64,000 bases of DNA from Gloeopeniophorella convolvens (Eukaryota; Basidiomycota; Agaricomycetes; Russulales): the NCBI GenBank assembly GCA_022496205.1, contig WTXD01000006.1:620001-684000 (forward strand), given 5' to 3'. A program made the position numbers and the translations under genes. Positions 1 through 10,750 of the stretch are shown in pieces. The notes under the pieces are model-generated. The model saw nothing but the letters and a program-made list of their open reading frames with translations, made no database searches and had not been told where the DNA came from. The first letter of the stretch is position 1. Every line of letters starts with the position of its first letter.

Positions 1-1024
1 ATCAACACGGCTCTTCTCGCCGCTGTCTTTCGGTTTAAGACCCAAGACGGTAAGAGCCGTCGTGCTGGGACCCTTCCAAACTGTGTGACGATCACCATTG
101 CAGAATGTATGGCCGAGATTGGCGAGACTCCTGAAGAGCAGGAAACAAACCAAGGCAACCATTATTCTCAGATATTCCGCCGCAAGACGATCCATTTGAT
201 CGCTATGTTCATCCTCGCCTATGTCGGGGTGGAAGTCACCATCGGAGGTATGAGCTGACCTGCAACAAAATAGTTCATGTGGTGATTTTGATTCAAAACA
301 AGGATGGATTGTTTCGTACACCATTGACGTGCGAGGCGGCGGCCCGTCTTCTGGTTACATTTCGTCTGGGTTCTTCGGAGGTAAGGCCTTCATGCGACTG
401 TCTTGGCAGCCACTGAAATCAATTAGGGCTCGCTCTTGGCCGTGTTGCCCTCCTGTGGGTGAATAAAAAAGTGAGGAGATCGTCGCTCCACATCCCCAAG
501 CTTCCACGAGACTCATCTCCGCAGCTTGGAAACCGCAGAGCAGTCTCCTTGTACATGTTTCTCGCGATCATGTATGTTCTTCCTGCTTTAGGAAATTTCC
601 GGATAACGAGTTTGCTTCTATCTTGTCGCAGCCTTGAACTCGTTGTCTGGCTCGTTCCATCCCTGATATCGGGCGCTGTCGCGATTTCGCTGATCGGTCT
701 GGTCCTCGGCCCCATCTACCCCATCGCGATAAATGAGACAGGCAAAATTCTTCCACGATGGCTAATAACCGGAGCCATCGGTTGGATTGGCGCGTTTGGT
801 ACGACAGGCTCTGCTGCTGTACCATTTGCCACCGGTGTCCTCGCTCAGGAGAAAGGCATCTGGACATTACAACCCTTGTGAGTGTCTCGGTGCGGGTGGG
901 GAAACAGAATCTAACTTTGTGGGATCCCGCCTGGCTCGCTCGGATTGCTAGATTGGTTTCAATGATGGCCGTGATGGTTGGGTTGTGGTTCATTATTCCG
1001 CGCGAGCGTGAACGTCTTGACTAA
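1..1024 (+). CDS. MFS transporter, 3' part (5' end outside window)
   Basis: This is the C-terminal part of a major facilitator superfamily permease of the plasma or an internal membrane; the substrate is unknown. The frame is open from base 1. Exons are 1-247, 303-380, 427-470, 525-571, 632-877 and 952-1024, all joined by GT-AG introns of 46-74 nt and ending in TAA. The product shows a cytoplasmic loop rich in charged residues, then hydrophobic segments with MFS-like glycine-rich turns (SSGYISSGFFGG, LGRVALLW, VLGPIYPIA) and a short basic/acidic tail. This pattern fits the fucose-permease/BSC6-like fungal MFS group, which is an inference from general resemblance. The N-terminal half lies to the left of the window, so full length cannot be judged. 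No frameshift is visible. Confidence 0.8.
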
Positions 1025-2334
1025 TCAGTCCCAGCTTTCGCGCGCCCCTGCCCCTCGTTCCAGAACATGTACAAAATAGCAGTCTACCGTTGATAAATCA
1101 CCTCTGATCCAACGCCATATTCGAGCTTCTCTGACAAGCACGCTGCAGGCCAACACGTATCAAACCTTACAACCGTGTATGTGGAGCGTCTAGGCTCGGC
1201 TTCTTATTTAATTTTGCTATGCGCTTTTTCGCCGGTGAAAGTAGACGCCTTCTCCGGGCGCGGTAATTCGCTGGATGCACGCGTGTTCCATTACTGCACA
1301 GCACAGCAAAGCCACCGACCCCAATCTTCACACAATTCCAGCAACCCGCGGAGGTCTATCCTAGGCGTGTCCAGCCCGCCATGCGGCGATAGGTGGGCGT
1401 AAAGGCTTCTCGCAGCTTCATATCATCTAGAAGAGCCTCAACGGTATTGCGTGCTTCCGCATGGTCCGGAAGAGGCCCCCGTCTTTTAGCTAACCTAGTA
1501 CCATTTGCGAACTCGGCCACTCATTCGTTCTAGGTCTTTGCCCATGCTGACAGCAGTCGCCGCCGGTATCATAGGTCCCGGATGCTCCACGACGGCATAG
1601 TCCTTGCGGGAGCGTGTACGCCCTACCCCGGCATCATGACACGCTCTTGTTTGGAGTCATGAACTCGACGGCCCTATTCCCAAGTGTGCACAGGTTTGGG
1701 TCGTCCTGGGCCATTTACACCACAGTTTTTTTTCTTTTTGAATCCATTTACGTGCACCTCGGCGTACAGAACCCCATGTAGCACGATACTTACACCACAG
1801 TCTGGCCCCAGTCTGGTGCCTTTGGGCGTCTCATATTCGCACGTGAGGACCCCAACTCTGTTTTTGACCACAGCAAGTGGACGACGGTAAGGAGAACTGT
1901 GCGTGGTAGTCAGGAAGATATCTGCACCTGCACTACTTTCAACGCATTTGAGTCCGTCTGCTCCTGCGTTACTGGCGCGATCACATGCGAAGGGCCCGAA
2001 ATGTGGTGAACCTACGCACACGCTTGGTTGTAGGAGCCGTGCACCTGACTTTGCAGGTGCGGGTGGAGTAAATATGGCGTTTCCGTGCAGCCGAGAGAGG
2101 ATACTCCACCACTCTTTGCTCACGCCTCACTCGACGTCAGTTCGTCGTCATCCGTATCCGCCGTCAGCGCTGCGTTTGGACGGGTGCCCCTCGTCATACA
2201 TCACCGGAAGACGCATATAAGCCAAGCCCCTGAACCTCCTGGCAGAGCTACAACCTTACCCCAACTCCTTTGCAACTTCGCGAATTCTCTATCACCACCG
2301 TCTTCTAGTCAGCTTCTGAACACACTCACCCATA
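1025..2334. other. intergenic, contains a short poly(A)-tailed repeat
   Basis: About 1.3 kb without a supported gene. Open frames here overlap one another on both strands and have no family signal. It contains the 3' flank of the MFS gene, a repeat at 1727-1789 (listed separately) and the promoter of the gene at 2335, with a TATA-like TATAAG at 2216-2221. Confidence 0.5.
1727..1789 (-). repeat. truncated SINE-like poly(A)-tailed repeat, copy A
   Basis: Read on the minus strand, this 63-bp unit starts near GTATCGTGCTAC and ends in an A-rich tail. It is flanked by an exact 12-bp direct repeat, TTACACCACAGT on the plus strand, at 1715-1726 and 1790-1801, as expected of a target-site duplication. 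Its body matches 17129-17175 at roughly 42 of 48 positions by eye. The copy is shorter than the one at 17 kb and lacks the 5' part, like a 5'-truncated retrotransposed copy. Confidence 0.55.
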
Positions 2335-3092
2335 ATGTCTTCGAACATGAACGCTGATTCCGAATTCGGCCGCAACGACCAAAGCCAGTTTGGCACAAGC
2401 GACACGTTTACTCGCAACGACGGTGGAGGAAATCCTGGACAGTGGGATAACTCCTTAAGTGGCCAAGGTAAATGGGAACACAGGGATGGTGGGTCATACC
2501 ATACCCTTCGTGTAGCACTCCTCTGTCCAATGGTTGATACTCACGCACGTGCTGTACCAACTCTAGACACGGACAATACGAGAGGCAGCAACCTCGGAGG
2601 TAACGACCTCGGCGGTGACAACTTCACCCAACAATCGCGCACCAACCAGGGCTTCGACGAGTACGGTTCGGATACCACTGGCCTCGGTGGCCAGCAGCGC
2701 ACCGGTGGCCCTGGAGCAACAGGCATCCAGAGTGATCGCTATGATACGTCCGGCCAATACGGCGGCCCGGAGAGAATCGCATCCGACCAGACCGCTGGTC
2801 GCGCAGACCCCGACTTCGGTGGCGACAACAACCCGAACGCTGGATCAGGTACCGCCAGCTCCGGCGGGAAGCCATCGATGACGAGCAAAGTCATGGGTAC
2901 GTTTGATCTTCGTGGAGCACAAGAGCATGCACTGACGTTCGAGGACGTCAGGCGTAGCTGAGAAGATGGCCGGCAAGATGAGCGGAAACACTGAGAAGCA
3001 GGCCCGTGGCCAGGATCGCCAGGTAGGTTTTGGCATTGCACCAGTGTCAGCTCCACACCCTGACGTTGCGCTCCCAGGAGGGCAATTTCTAA
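2335..3092 (+). CDS. small Gly/Asn/Asp-rich hydrophilic protein
   Basis: I do not recognise a named gene. The model has four exons (2335-2467, 2567-2896, 2952-3022, 3078-3092), all with GT-AG introns, and the last exon is only five codons including the stop. The protein is about 180 residues, strongly hydrophilic, rich in Gly, Asn, Asp, Gln and Ser, with no signal peptide or membrane segment. Its C-terminal part (VAEKMAGKMSGN then KQARGQDRQEG) resembles the short Lys/Gly helix repeat of CsbD-like stress proteins, which are common in fungi. A stress or conidiation-type hydrophilin role is therefore an inference. The start is the first ATG of the frame; a second ATG lies three codons on and is equally possible. 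A TATA-like box lies 119 nt upstream. Confidence 0.65.
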
Positions 3093-3523
3093 GCGGTCTA
3101 AGCGCCAGCCGGATGCTCAAGCCTCAGTGTGGCAAATTGTAGTCGTTGAATGTATCAGTCGAATGTAGCATATGTATGATAGCAGTACGCTGCGGGTGAC
3201 AACTGAGTGGTTTTGAACACTAGACCATGGTGCGACTTGAGAGAATCTTCGATCTTGGTACGACATTATCAGCGTGGCAGTTTTGCCAGTCCGTGCCTGA
3301 CCGATTTAGCTCCACTTGACATTGGTGACTGACGGAACTAAGTCTCAAGATCCGGACTCCGTGATTATGTACACTCAAAACTCCTTTTTCGGCTCGAATG
3401 ATACCGCCCCCCCAAACTCGCGTGACCAATTTTTTGGCGTAATTTGTATGAAATGCTTCCAGAGCTAACCAGACGATTTCACATTGCTACGTCCATCACG
3501 CTCGAGGTAGGGAACGGTGAATC
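3093..3523. other. intergenic
   Basis: About 430 bases between two plus-strand genes. It should hold the 3' UTR of the hydrophilin-like gene and the promoter of the SEN15 gene. I see no clear TATA box and no other feature. Confidence 0.5.
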
Positions 3524-4164
3524 ATGGAGTCTCATCCAACCGTGAGGCGTTACCCACTCGTATCTAGGGTATTTGTTAATCCGCACGCGAAGTACGCCAC
3601 ACTCGCCACATTTCTTCAGCAGTACCCGCGCACAGCAGGGGCAACTTACCAGACGTACAACGATCTTCTCTTGGGTAAGTGCGCGTTGCTCCACAGTGTC
3701 TAGAAGAACCCCAAGTGGCCTGAAATGGCGTCTACAGTGGGTCGTACTAATTTGTATTATTTGTTCGCTTCTTGCAGCACAGCAATGGAGCGGAATAGAA
3801 GTCATACGCCTTCCCTCATGTGAAAGGTGTGGCTTTCGCGGTCGCCGACCGGAGGCCGTAAGTAATGACCAAAACTGTCCGCCGCAGTTACAATGTCGTA
3901 CGATGATAATCATTTTCAGCAGGGCACGTTTACATACGTGGTGCCGTGTTCATTATCTGAGACGGTGTCTATAGGCTGGTGAGTTGCTTCGTGGCCATCT
4001 GTGGCTTCACAGTGAAAATAGACTGAAACATTTGTATTGCGAGGCTGAGGTCTGCCTTGGAAGAATTCGGGCATCCTACGGAGGTGTATCTGGCGGTCAA
4101 CGCAGATGATTCATCAACTGTATATTACAAGCTCTCCATGGGAATCACCAAACCACCGGCTTGA
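3524..4164 (+). CDS. SEN15: tRNA-splicing endonuclease subunit Sen15
   Basis: Sen15 is a non-catalytic structural subunit of the heterotetrameric tRNA-splicing endonuclease (Sen2-Sen34-Sen15-Sen54), which cuts introns out of nuclear pre-tRNAs. Four exons (3524-3674, 3778-3857, 3920-3978, 4044-4164) join in frame to a 136-residue protein. Recognisable parts are the N-terminal helical stretch (FLQQYPRTAGATYQTYNDLL), a central strand with YVVPCSLSE, and the family's C-terminal signature: a Pro-x-x-VYLAV strand, acidic turn, VYYK strand and short Pro-rich end. Size and motifs match small fungal Sen15. The start is the first ATG in frame, and all three introns are GT-AG. Assignment is by pattern recognition, not by alignment. 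Confidence 0.82.
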
Positions 4165-5515
4165 CATCGGTCCACCTTACCCAATGAGATCCCTGCACTA
4201 ATTCCGGAGACCTGTAACAAGTCTCCTGAATTACCGGGTTGAGCGAGGTTAAGGGGTTGAAACTTGAGCGATCGCAGGCGGCCGAGAGTCCAGGCTAGCC
4301 CAGCCAGTTGCGGCTCTGAGGAGGCTGTCCGCTGGCCAACATGGCCCAGACTAGCACGATGGAACGAGTGCAACTGCGTGCAGACCGGCGAAGGGCTACA
4401 CACCGAGGGAACTTTGAGGTCGCAGCATGCGGACGGGCGTGAATATTGATCGGAGAGTTTTGGGAACGGGATGTGTTTCCGCAAAAGGGGGATCGGGTCG
4501 TGGAAATTCGCGGAGCTGGAAAGTAGAGCGAAGGGGATGACGTCAGGGGAGTGGACTGCACCTTTGAATCCAACTTCGCATGGCTCCCGGTTCCTCTTCG
4601 ACTTGGAGTTGTGCGCTGCCTCTGAATTTTGTATTTAGGGGCATCACTCCAATGGGTTCATGAATGTGGAGCCACGGCCCCTTCAGCAGCAGCCAGTAGC
4701 TAGTAGCTCATCATCCTCGACCACCCCCACGGCTGGTCCAATCCACGTTCACTCGTACCACCACACTCTGCCACGTTTAGCGGCGACTCACAAATCTTAT
4801 TGCGCACTATACTCGTCATCTATCACAGGTTTTGGAGCTTTGGTTGATCTACTGTCCTGTGCTGACTCCAAAGGTGCGTTGCGTGGGTCAATCAGAATGT
4901 GCACATGCACTTAAACATGTTTTCTCGAAAAAAAAGAATAGATACTAATGGCTTCCATACTCGAGACTCCGCGTCCGAATAAAAGCACGCTCCCTGGGGA
5001 GTACCATCTCGACAAAGCGACAACTTCTACTACGAGCTTGGGTGAGTCTCCCACTGGTTGGGCTCATTACTGCACCCGGAAATAGCCGGTTGAGTTTGAA
5101 TGACCGCCGTGCAATGGTTTTTCTGTCATTCGTCTGGCAATCGTTCTCGAATACAAACCAAAGGACGGCCGTCGCTGTGTTTGCTTTGGCCCAGGCGCTG
5201 AACTGATGCACGTCGTGTCGGGCCTATAGACTCGACTCATCCTTTTTTTCTGTTTCTTTTTTTATTTGTCATGCTCTTTTTCTGATTGAGTCTCTCGCAA
5301 GACGGTCACTTCCGCTCCAACCAAATCTCGCCGGCCGATTCAGGTATATCTATCCTCAGCCTCGCTTCGCCGTCCTCTGCGTCCCACTAATTTGCGCTCC
5401 AGCCCCGTTTCATGACACCTACCCTCTCTCTGCCACTACACCGAAGCGACCTGCCCTCTCCGTTCCAGAACCCTCTGCAGGCGTCCGGGCCCCCTCCCCT
5501 TCTCTCGCAGAATAT
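4165..5515. other. intergenic
   Basis: About 1.35 kb with no supported gene. Short ORFs on both strands have no family signal. The last 300 bases are pyrimidine-rich with poly-T runs (around 5240-5285) and several C/T-rich blocks, typical of fungal housekeeping promoters and 5' UTRs, and probably drive the YTH gene. Confidence 0.5.
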
Positions 5516-8390
5516 ATGCGAGGTAATGGTAACGATCTTTCCGCGAATCTAAGCATGCCCGCAAACTCTACGCCTCCGTCGGAGTCAGGCAGGCCGTCAG
5601 TGAATTCGCGCCAACGATCTCAGCCCTCCAATCAACTTTCGCGCCGTCCACCATCCGGCCGCCCGCCATTTTCGAATCCCCCGCAGAATCTCTACCCCGC
5701 GCCGTCGCAGAATACTCCGGAGCCACATGCCACAAGCTCCGGCCCGCCCTCCGCGTTCGCTGGTCCATCGTCCCATTACCCATCTCCGCCAACATTCAGG
5801 CAGCGCGGCAGCTTCGTCGGACCCCAGTACACGTTGTCCCACGCGCAGCCACCGATGAACATGGTCCATTCACCCCCTCCATTCGCCTTCCCCCATCACC
5901 ATGGTATGCCTGGACAAGAAACGAATATGCAGCACCTGGCGTATCCGTCTCCCTCTATGATGCCCATACTTCAGCAGCACGCGCCTCTTTACCCATACCA
6001 GGGGCACTCGCCCGACGTCGCTTCGTCCTCCCAGCACACATTCACGTCCGGTGCTGCTCCGTCAACGCTGCCGGTTTATTCCCATGTCTCCGTCAATCCT
6101 TCGCCCCCTCCCCATTCGCCATTATCTCCACAGCAATCATCCACAGGCCCCACAGGTGGTGCTCAGCATTCTGCGCCGTACGCTTCACCGGGTGCCTTCA
6201 CACCGGTGGGTTATGCGACGCCACCTCAATACGCCTACCCCCCACCACCCTCATTTGCCCCTACGCCTCCCATCTACGGTTCTCAGTACACCCATTCTCA
6301 CTATCCACAGCCCTACGGGAGTCCAGGCGATCAGGACGGTCAGGGGACGTGGTGGTACTTGCCGCCTAATGCTGCTACGACGTCGAGCTCGTTCGACGCA
6401 ATGCAACATGCGTTCCGGCAGCAGTTTAACCTGGGCTACCCTTCCATGGGGCAACAGCAAGAGGATGATATATACGCTCAGTCTACTGCCGCAGAGCAAC
6501 CAGCCAGCTCTTCCCCCGCCCAGCCAGACCAACGCCCCCTCGGGGAGTCTCCGCCCGAAGGGACTCATGAGGATTCTCCGACACCCCTTCCTGCATCATT
6601 ACCTCTGGTCCCGCAGTCCAAGGCGACGGAATCACCGTCTGTAGGTGACAGCCAGCGCGAGCGACAACAAGTTCGCCGCTCCTATCACCCCAACCCACCC
6701 GCTCACAGGTCGGAATGGGTTATGTGGGCTGGAAACGTGCCTTCTGACGCCACTCATGATGAACTCTGGCGGTTTTTCAATCAGCCACTACCTTCACCAT
6801 CCCCGGGGGAGGCTGACACATCTGCGGACCAGCAAGTCTCTGGCGGCGTCTCATCTATCTTTCTAATCTCACGCTCGAATTGCGCCTTCATCAACTTCGC
6901 GACTGAGGCTCACCTCAACGCGGCAACAGCGCGGTTCCATGGACAACCCATACGTCCCAACGACCAGCGATGCCCACGACTTGTGTGTCGTGTGCGACGC
7001 AGGACCGATGACTTGCGTGCGGGCGTGGGTGCGCAGCGGGGTAATGGAATACACATCAAGTGGGTCAGGGAACAAAAGGAGAAGGCGAGGTCTGACCGCG
7101 TTCGGCCTGAAACGGCCAACTCGCCTGAGGAGGTCTTGAGTAGATCGTCGTTGTCGTTGTCAGTATCGGATGACGATAGTCGCGAACCCGGTCAAGTCAC
7201 TGTCACAGCGCACTCGAACAGTTCCGGTTCGTTCGCAAGTACGAATTCCAGTATCTTGACGCGTTATTTCCCTCGTCGGTTCTTCATCTTGAAGTCGTTG
7301 ACACAGGTAAATCCACCTTTTTGTTACCAGCTCGATCTGGCCAGTGGCTGACATGGTGACAGTACGATCTGGACCTTAGCGTTCAAAAGAAGGTCTGGGC
7401 TACGCAGCGACACAACGAGGAAATATTGGACCAGGCGTATCGCACGAGCAAAGACGTATTCTTGATATTCGGCGTGAACAAAAGTGGTGAATTCTATGGC
7501 TACGCCCGGTAAGTCGTTGTAGCCCTCCTCTTCACGCCAATCTAATTATCCACAGGATGGCTGGTCCCATCTCACATTCTGACGGTCGAATAGCTTGGGC
7601 ATCTCCTTCCGGATCCTCTGGTCCTTCTTCGCGAACATCAGCAGCTAGCGGAGCCAACCTAGATGTGTCGATTTCGCCTCTCGAAGCGACCCTCGCCAGG
7701 CGACAAGACCCTCGCTATATTTTGCCTCCGGAAGAGCACCGGGTTGCTGAGGACTCACCCCAGCCTGAGTCTCACTCACAGGAGGAGGTGCCTGTTCGAT
7801 CTCGTAGGAACCAAGCGGCATCAGCTCCTGCTGAGCTGCATGATTCGCACCGCAGGCTCACCCATTCCGTGCCTATTCCGGGGATGAGCTTGAACGTGCC
7901 AAGGTCCACCCTACCTCCCCAGTCATCTCCGTTCCAGCTTAACCCCGATGCACCATATCACGCTCTGAAGAATCCTTCAGATGACGAGACCCGTAGGGCT
8001 GTAGAGGGTGTTTCCATCCCTACCCCTAGCGACGATCGCAGAGAGGCTTCCGAGCCCGCGCTGGGCACCACTCTTCAATCCGTGGCGGAGGAACCTGTCA
8101 AGGAAGCCGCTGAGCCCAAAGATCCGGAGGAAGTATGGGGCCGGCCATTCCCTGTTGAATGGATTCACACTGAGCGGTTGCCTTTCTTCCGGACACGCCA
8201 TCTGCGTAACCCCTGGAACCATGGCCGTGAAGTCAAGGTGTCGCGGGATGGCACTGAACTCGAGCCAGCAGTCGGCCAGCAACTGTTGGACGAATGGGAC
8301 CGGCCACCACCTTCGCCAGCAGAGAGCTCGGCGCCTCCTCGTACGGCGCCGCAACGTCGCGGCGCGAGGTCCGCGCAACATCCACCATAG
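5516..8390 (+). CDS. RRM and YTH domain protein (m6A RNA reader)
   Basis: YTH proteins bind N6-methyladenosine in RNA through an aromatic cage. Three exons (5516-7306, 7363-7508, 7556-8390) give about 923 residues. The first ~390 residues are low-complexity, rich in Pro, Ser, Gln and Tyr. An RRM-like fold follows from about residue 398 (EWVMWAGNVP; later CAFINFATEAHLNAA). The YTH fold begins near residue 583 (RYFPRRFFILKSL; KVWATQRHNE; FLIFGVNKSGEFYGYARM) and reaches IAWASP near 655. About 175 disordered residues then interrupt it before its C-terminal half (PFPVEWI then LPFFRTRHLRNPWN) near 838. Tryptophans expected for the cage are visible: one in KVWATQ and one in IAWASP. The combination of RRM and YTH is known in fungi. 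The start is the first in-frame ATG after a C/T-rich leader. Confidence 0.9.
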
Positions 8391-8882
8391 ACACACTCAT
8401 CTCCTCATCTCTTAATCATATATATAGTCCGCAAACAGCTTGCACCACCGACCTTACGACAACGCGTCGTCCCGAAAACCTCCCGCCGAGGATCAACGCA
8501 CGCACACGCACGCTTTCCTTTTGATACACGCATGAACACTCACTCATCAAGCAAACAACCACCCATCTCCCCGGTCATCAATCTGCCTCGATTTTTCTCG
8601 ACTTCTACGACGACAGGACTTCTGGTCATTCACGATACTTGTAAGGACACTGTCACTCCTTTAATTGGGTTTTAGGTTCCCGGCGCCGTCGCACGCATCT
8701 CGCTATCTGTCATACACATCGATTGGTTCTGCATCGTTACCGCTGACCCCCCCGTTTTACGTTCTTACCATTATGCCTCGCATGTCTCAGCGGGACTTTT
8801 GTAGCACTAGGCACACAGATTGTAAACCTCGTATTACTGGCATTATACACGACGCAGAGTAGTGCGCAGGACCTGCGTAATA
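8391..8882. other. intergenic, 3' flank of YTH gene
   Basis: The region holds the probable 3' UTR of the YTH gene (A/T-rich ATATATATAG near 8419) and nothing else I can support. Confidence 0.45.
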
Positions 8883-9227
8883 TTAGCGCGCTTTGGCTAC
8901 TATCATATAAGCTTTGCGAATGTACGTTTTCGCGTCGAATATGTCCGCTAATTCCGGGTCCCGAAGTGTTTCATGGCTCCTCGGGAGTGTGAATAGGAAG
9001 GCAGCGAGGTCGTGCGGATTGGCGTTTGAATCTGAGCGAAACGATCCACGAGACTTAAGAACACCGGTGGAGCCGGCGTTTTGAAACCAAGGCCTAAGAG
9101 GGCCTAAGGCTTGGAAGCGTAGGTGGAGCTTCGCCCAAGGCGGCGCCGTGCCAGTTTTCCCGTCACGCTGATGGCAACTGGCGCGCATGTGCTGCGGGGC
9201 CTGCTGCGGTTCACACATGACATGCAT
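8883..9227 (-). CDS. weak hypothetical ORF, 114 residues
   Basis: This is a single open frame downstream of, and on the same strand as, the CYSTM gene. Its last 45 residues (for example AAFLFTLPRSHETLRDPELA, then FDAKTYIRKAY) look protein-like in composition, while the first half is Arg/Pro/Ala-rich and looks like translated noncoding sequence. I recognise no family, signal peptide or membrane segment. It could be a real small gene with an unrecognised upstream exon, a gene remnant or chance. Confidence 0.2.
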   Translation of the reverse strand: MHVMCEPQQAPQHMRASCHQRDGKTGTAPPWAKLHLRFQALGPLRPWFQNAGSTGVLKSRGSFRSDSNANPHDLAAFLFTLPRSHETLRDPELADIFDAKTYIRKAYMIVAKAR

Positions 9228-9382
9228 GACGGAGCGTACGTCAGACGGGACGGGGATTGCAGTATAGAAATAACATCGTCATCTTCATCGTCATCATTGT
9301 AGTAGTATTCGCACAACAGTCATTCAAGAGTTCTGGTAGGTACGGCTTGACAACAACGACCCAATGGTTACATCCAATACGC

Positions 9383-9947
9383 TTAGCAGCACATCTCGCA
9401 AGGGCAGCCTGGTGGGTGGAGGCGGTGTAGTCAGATATGACGTACACACGTGGGAGTGCGGGGATCAGACGCTCACAAATAATGTCAGCGCAGCACTCGC
9501 AGCAGTCCTGCAAGGGAGGGTGTCGATTCCGTCAGCTCGCCGCGTGGGCCGCAATGCGGACGCGGGCAGGCGCACCTTGCAGCATTCTGCGGGGCGCGCC
9601 GGGTCAGCAGCTGTCAGAGCGGCGAAGGGTGCGGAGCGGGACGTACCGAAGCAAATGAAGCATTCTATGAGGCCGAGGAAGCAGTCCTGCGGAGGACGCT
9701 GGTGAGCGCGCGGTGCACGGTCGGTGAGGGCAGACTTACACGGCCCGCACCACCGCCGCGGACGCGGTGCGCCTTGTGTTGGTGCTCAACGTGCTGCTGC
9801 TGGGTATTGACGGGGGCCGTAGGGTTCATAGCATCTGATTCAGGGGCTCAGGGAGATGGCACCGTTAGACAGTGGCGGGTACACACTCATCTGGATGGAC
9901 TGCTGGGGCTGGGCAGCGGTGAGCTGGGCGGGCTTGGGGGCTTCCAT
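9383..9947 (-). CDS. CYSTM-type cysteine-rich mini-protein
   Basis: Six exons (9947-9887, 9834-9740, 9686-9647, 9586-9576, 9507-9477, 9408-9383) splice to an 87-residue protein. It has a Gln/Pro-rich N-terminal half (PQQSIQM, NTQQQH), a Gly-Gly-Gly hinge and a cysteine-dense C-terminus with 13 Cys in the last 35 residues, ending CCPCEMCC. This matches the layout of CYSTM-like proteins: a small, tail-anchored or palmitoylated cysteine-rich module linked to stress tolerance. The role is inferred from the family. All introns are GT-AG; the intron at 9886-9835 has a CTAAC branch-like site. The exon at 9586-9576 is only 11 nt. If the first intron is ignored, a shorter frame starting at 9829 remains in phase. 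A TATA box lies 59 nt upstream of the start. Confidence 0.8.
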
Positions 9948-10005
9948 GGTGGCTCTGAAGGTGGAGACGAATGCGTTGATGGCAATGGAAGGGCGCGGAA
10001 TGGGG

Positions 10006-10013
10006 CTTTTATA
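10006..10013 (-). promoter_or_regulatory. TATA box for the CYSTM gene
   Basis: TATAAAAG on the minus strand, 59-66 nt upstream of the ATG at 9947, a good distance for a fungal core promoter. Confidence 0.6.
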
Positions 10014-10729
10014 GGGTGAACAAATGCGGCTAGGAGTTGCCGTTACATCATCCCTGCCCTCGTCTGCAACTACGCGCGCTATTTTTAGGAACTCAACCAA
10101 CGCCCTTTGGGTGTAACATCGCTGTAGTACGGGGCGAGGAGGAGGGTTGGCAGGGAACGTTGCTCGGCGGAACCAGATCAGGACGGAAGGTGGCCGCCAA
10201 GCCTATCGAGAGGGCCCGCAGGCTAACGCGGGGCCTCCCAGAGCGTGGCCGATTGTCCGAGGAGCGTTGGACTCAGCAATGACGGTGACGGCGTTTCGGG
10301 TCCCCATGCGAGCTGACTAAGCTGCGACCGTGTTGAGCTGCGGACGGCCCAGTTGGGACCCGGTCCGAACGCCCGACATTCGTGAATAAGATCGGGTCTT
10401 GTCGCGACAATGCGTTGCAGAGGGAATATCGTAGCGAACAGTAAGAATGCCAGCAGCTGTCATCGATTGCAGAAGTAAAAGAGGGCAAGAGTGGGAAGGA
10501 AGACCCCGCCTATTAGCCCGTCGCCAAACTTTATAAGACGGACAGGCAAGGATGACCAATCGGGGGGATTGCGACAGCCCCCGCCATCGGCCACAGCTCT
10601 CGCGCTAATTCATTGACTCAGGCCTTGATCACGTCCATCACGTCCAACACAAGCTAGTACAGTCACCGCGCTCGGCCTCTCCCTTTATGCAATTGTCTGC
10701 TTAGCAATCGGCACCCGTTTCTTCCCTGA

Positions 10730-10736
10730 TATATAA
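10730..10736 (+). promoter_or_regulatory. TATA-like box before MFS gene
   Basis: TATATAA lies only 14 nt before the first ATG (10751). If it sets transcription start about 30 nt downstream, translation would begin at the in-frame ATG at 10799 instead. Confidence 0.4.
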
Positions 10737-10750
10737 GACCGGCTCTCCAA

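Larger units (their letters stand above)
9948..10750. other. divergent intergenic promoter region
   Basis: About 800 bases separate the CYSTM gene (minus) from the MFS transporter (plus), so the region carries both promoters. Apart from the TATA-like sites at 10006-10013 (minus) and 10730-10736 (plus) I see no gene or repeat. Confidence 0.5.
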
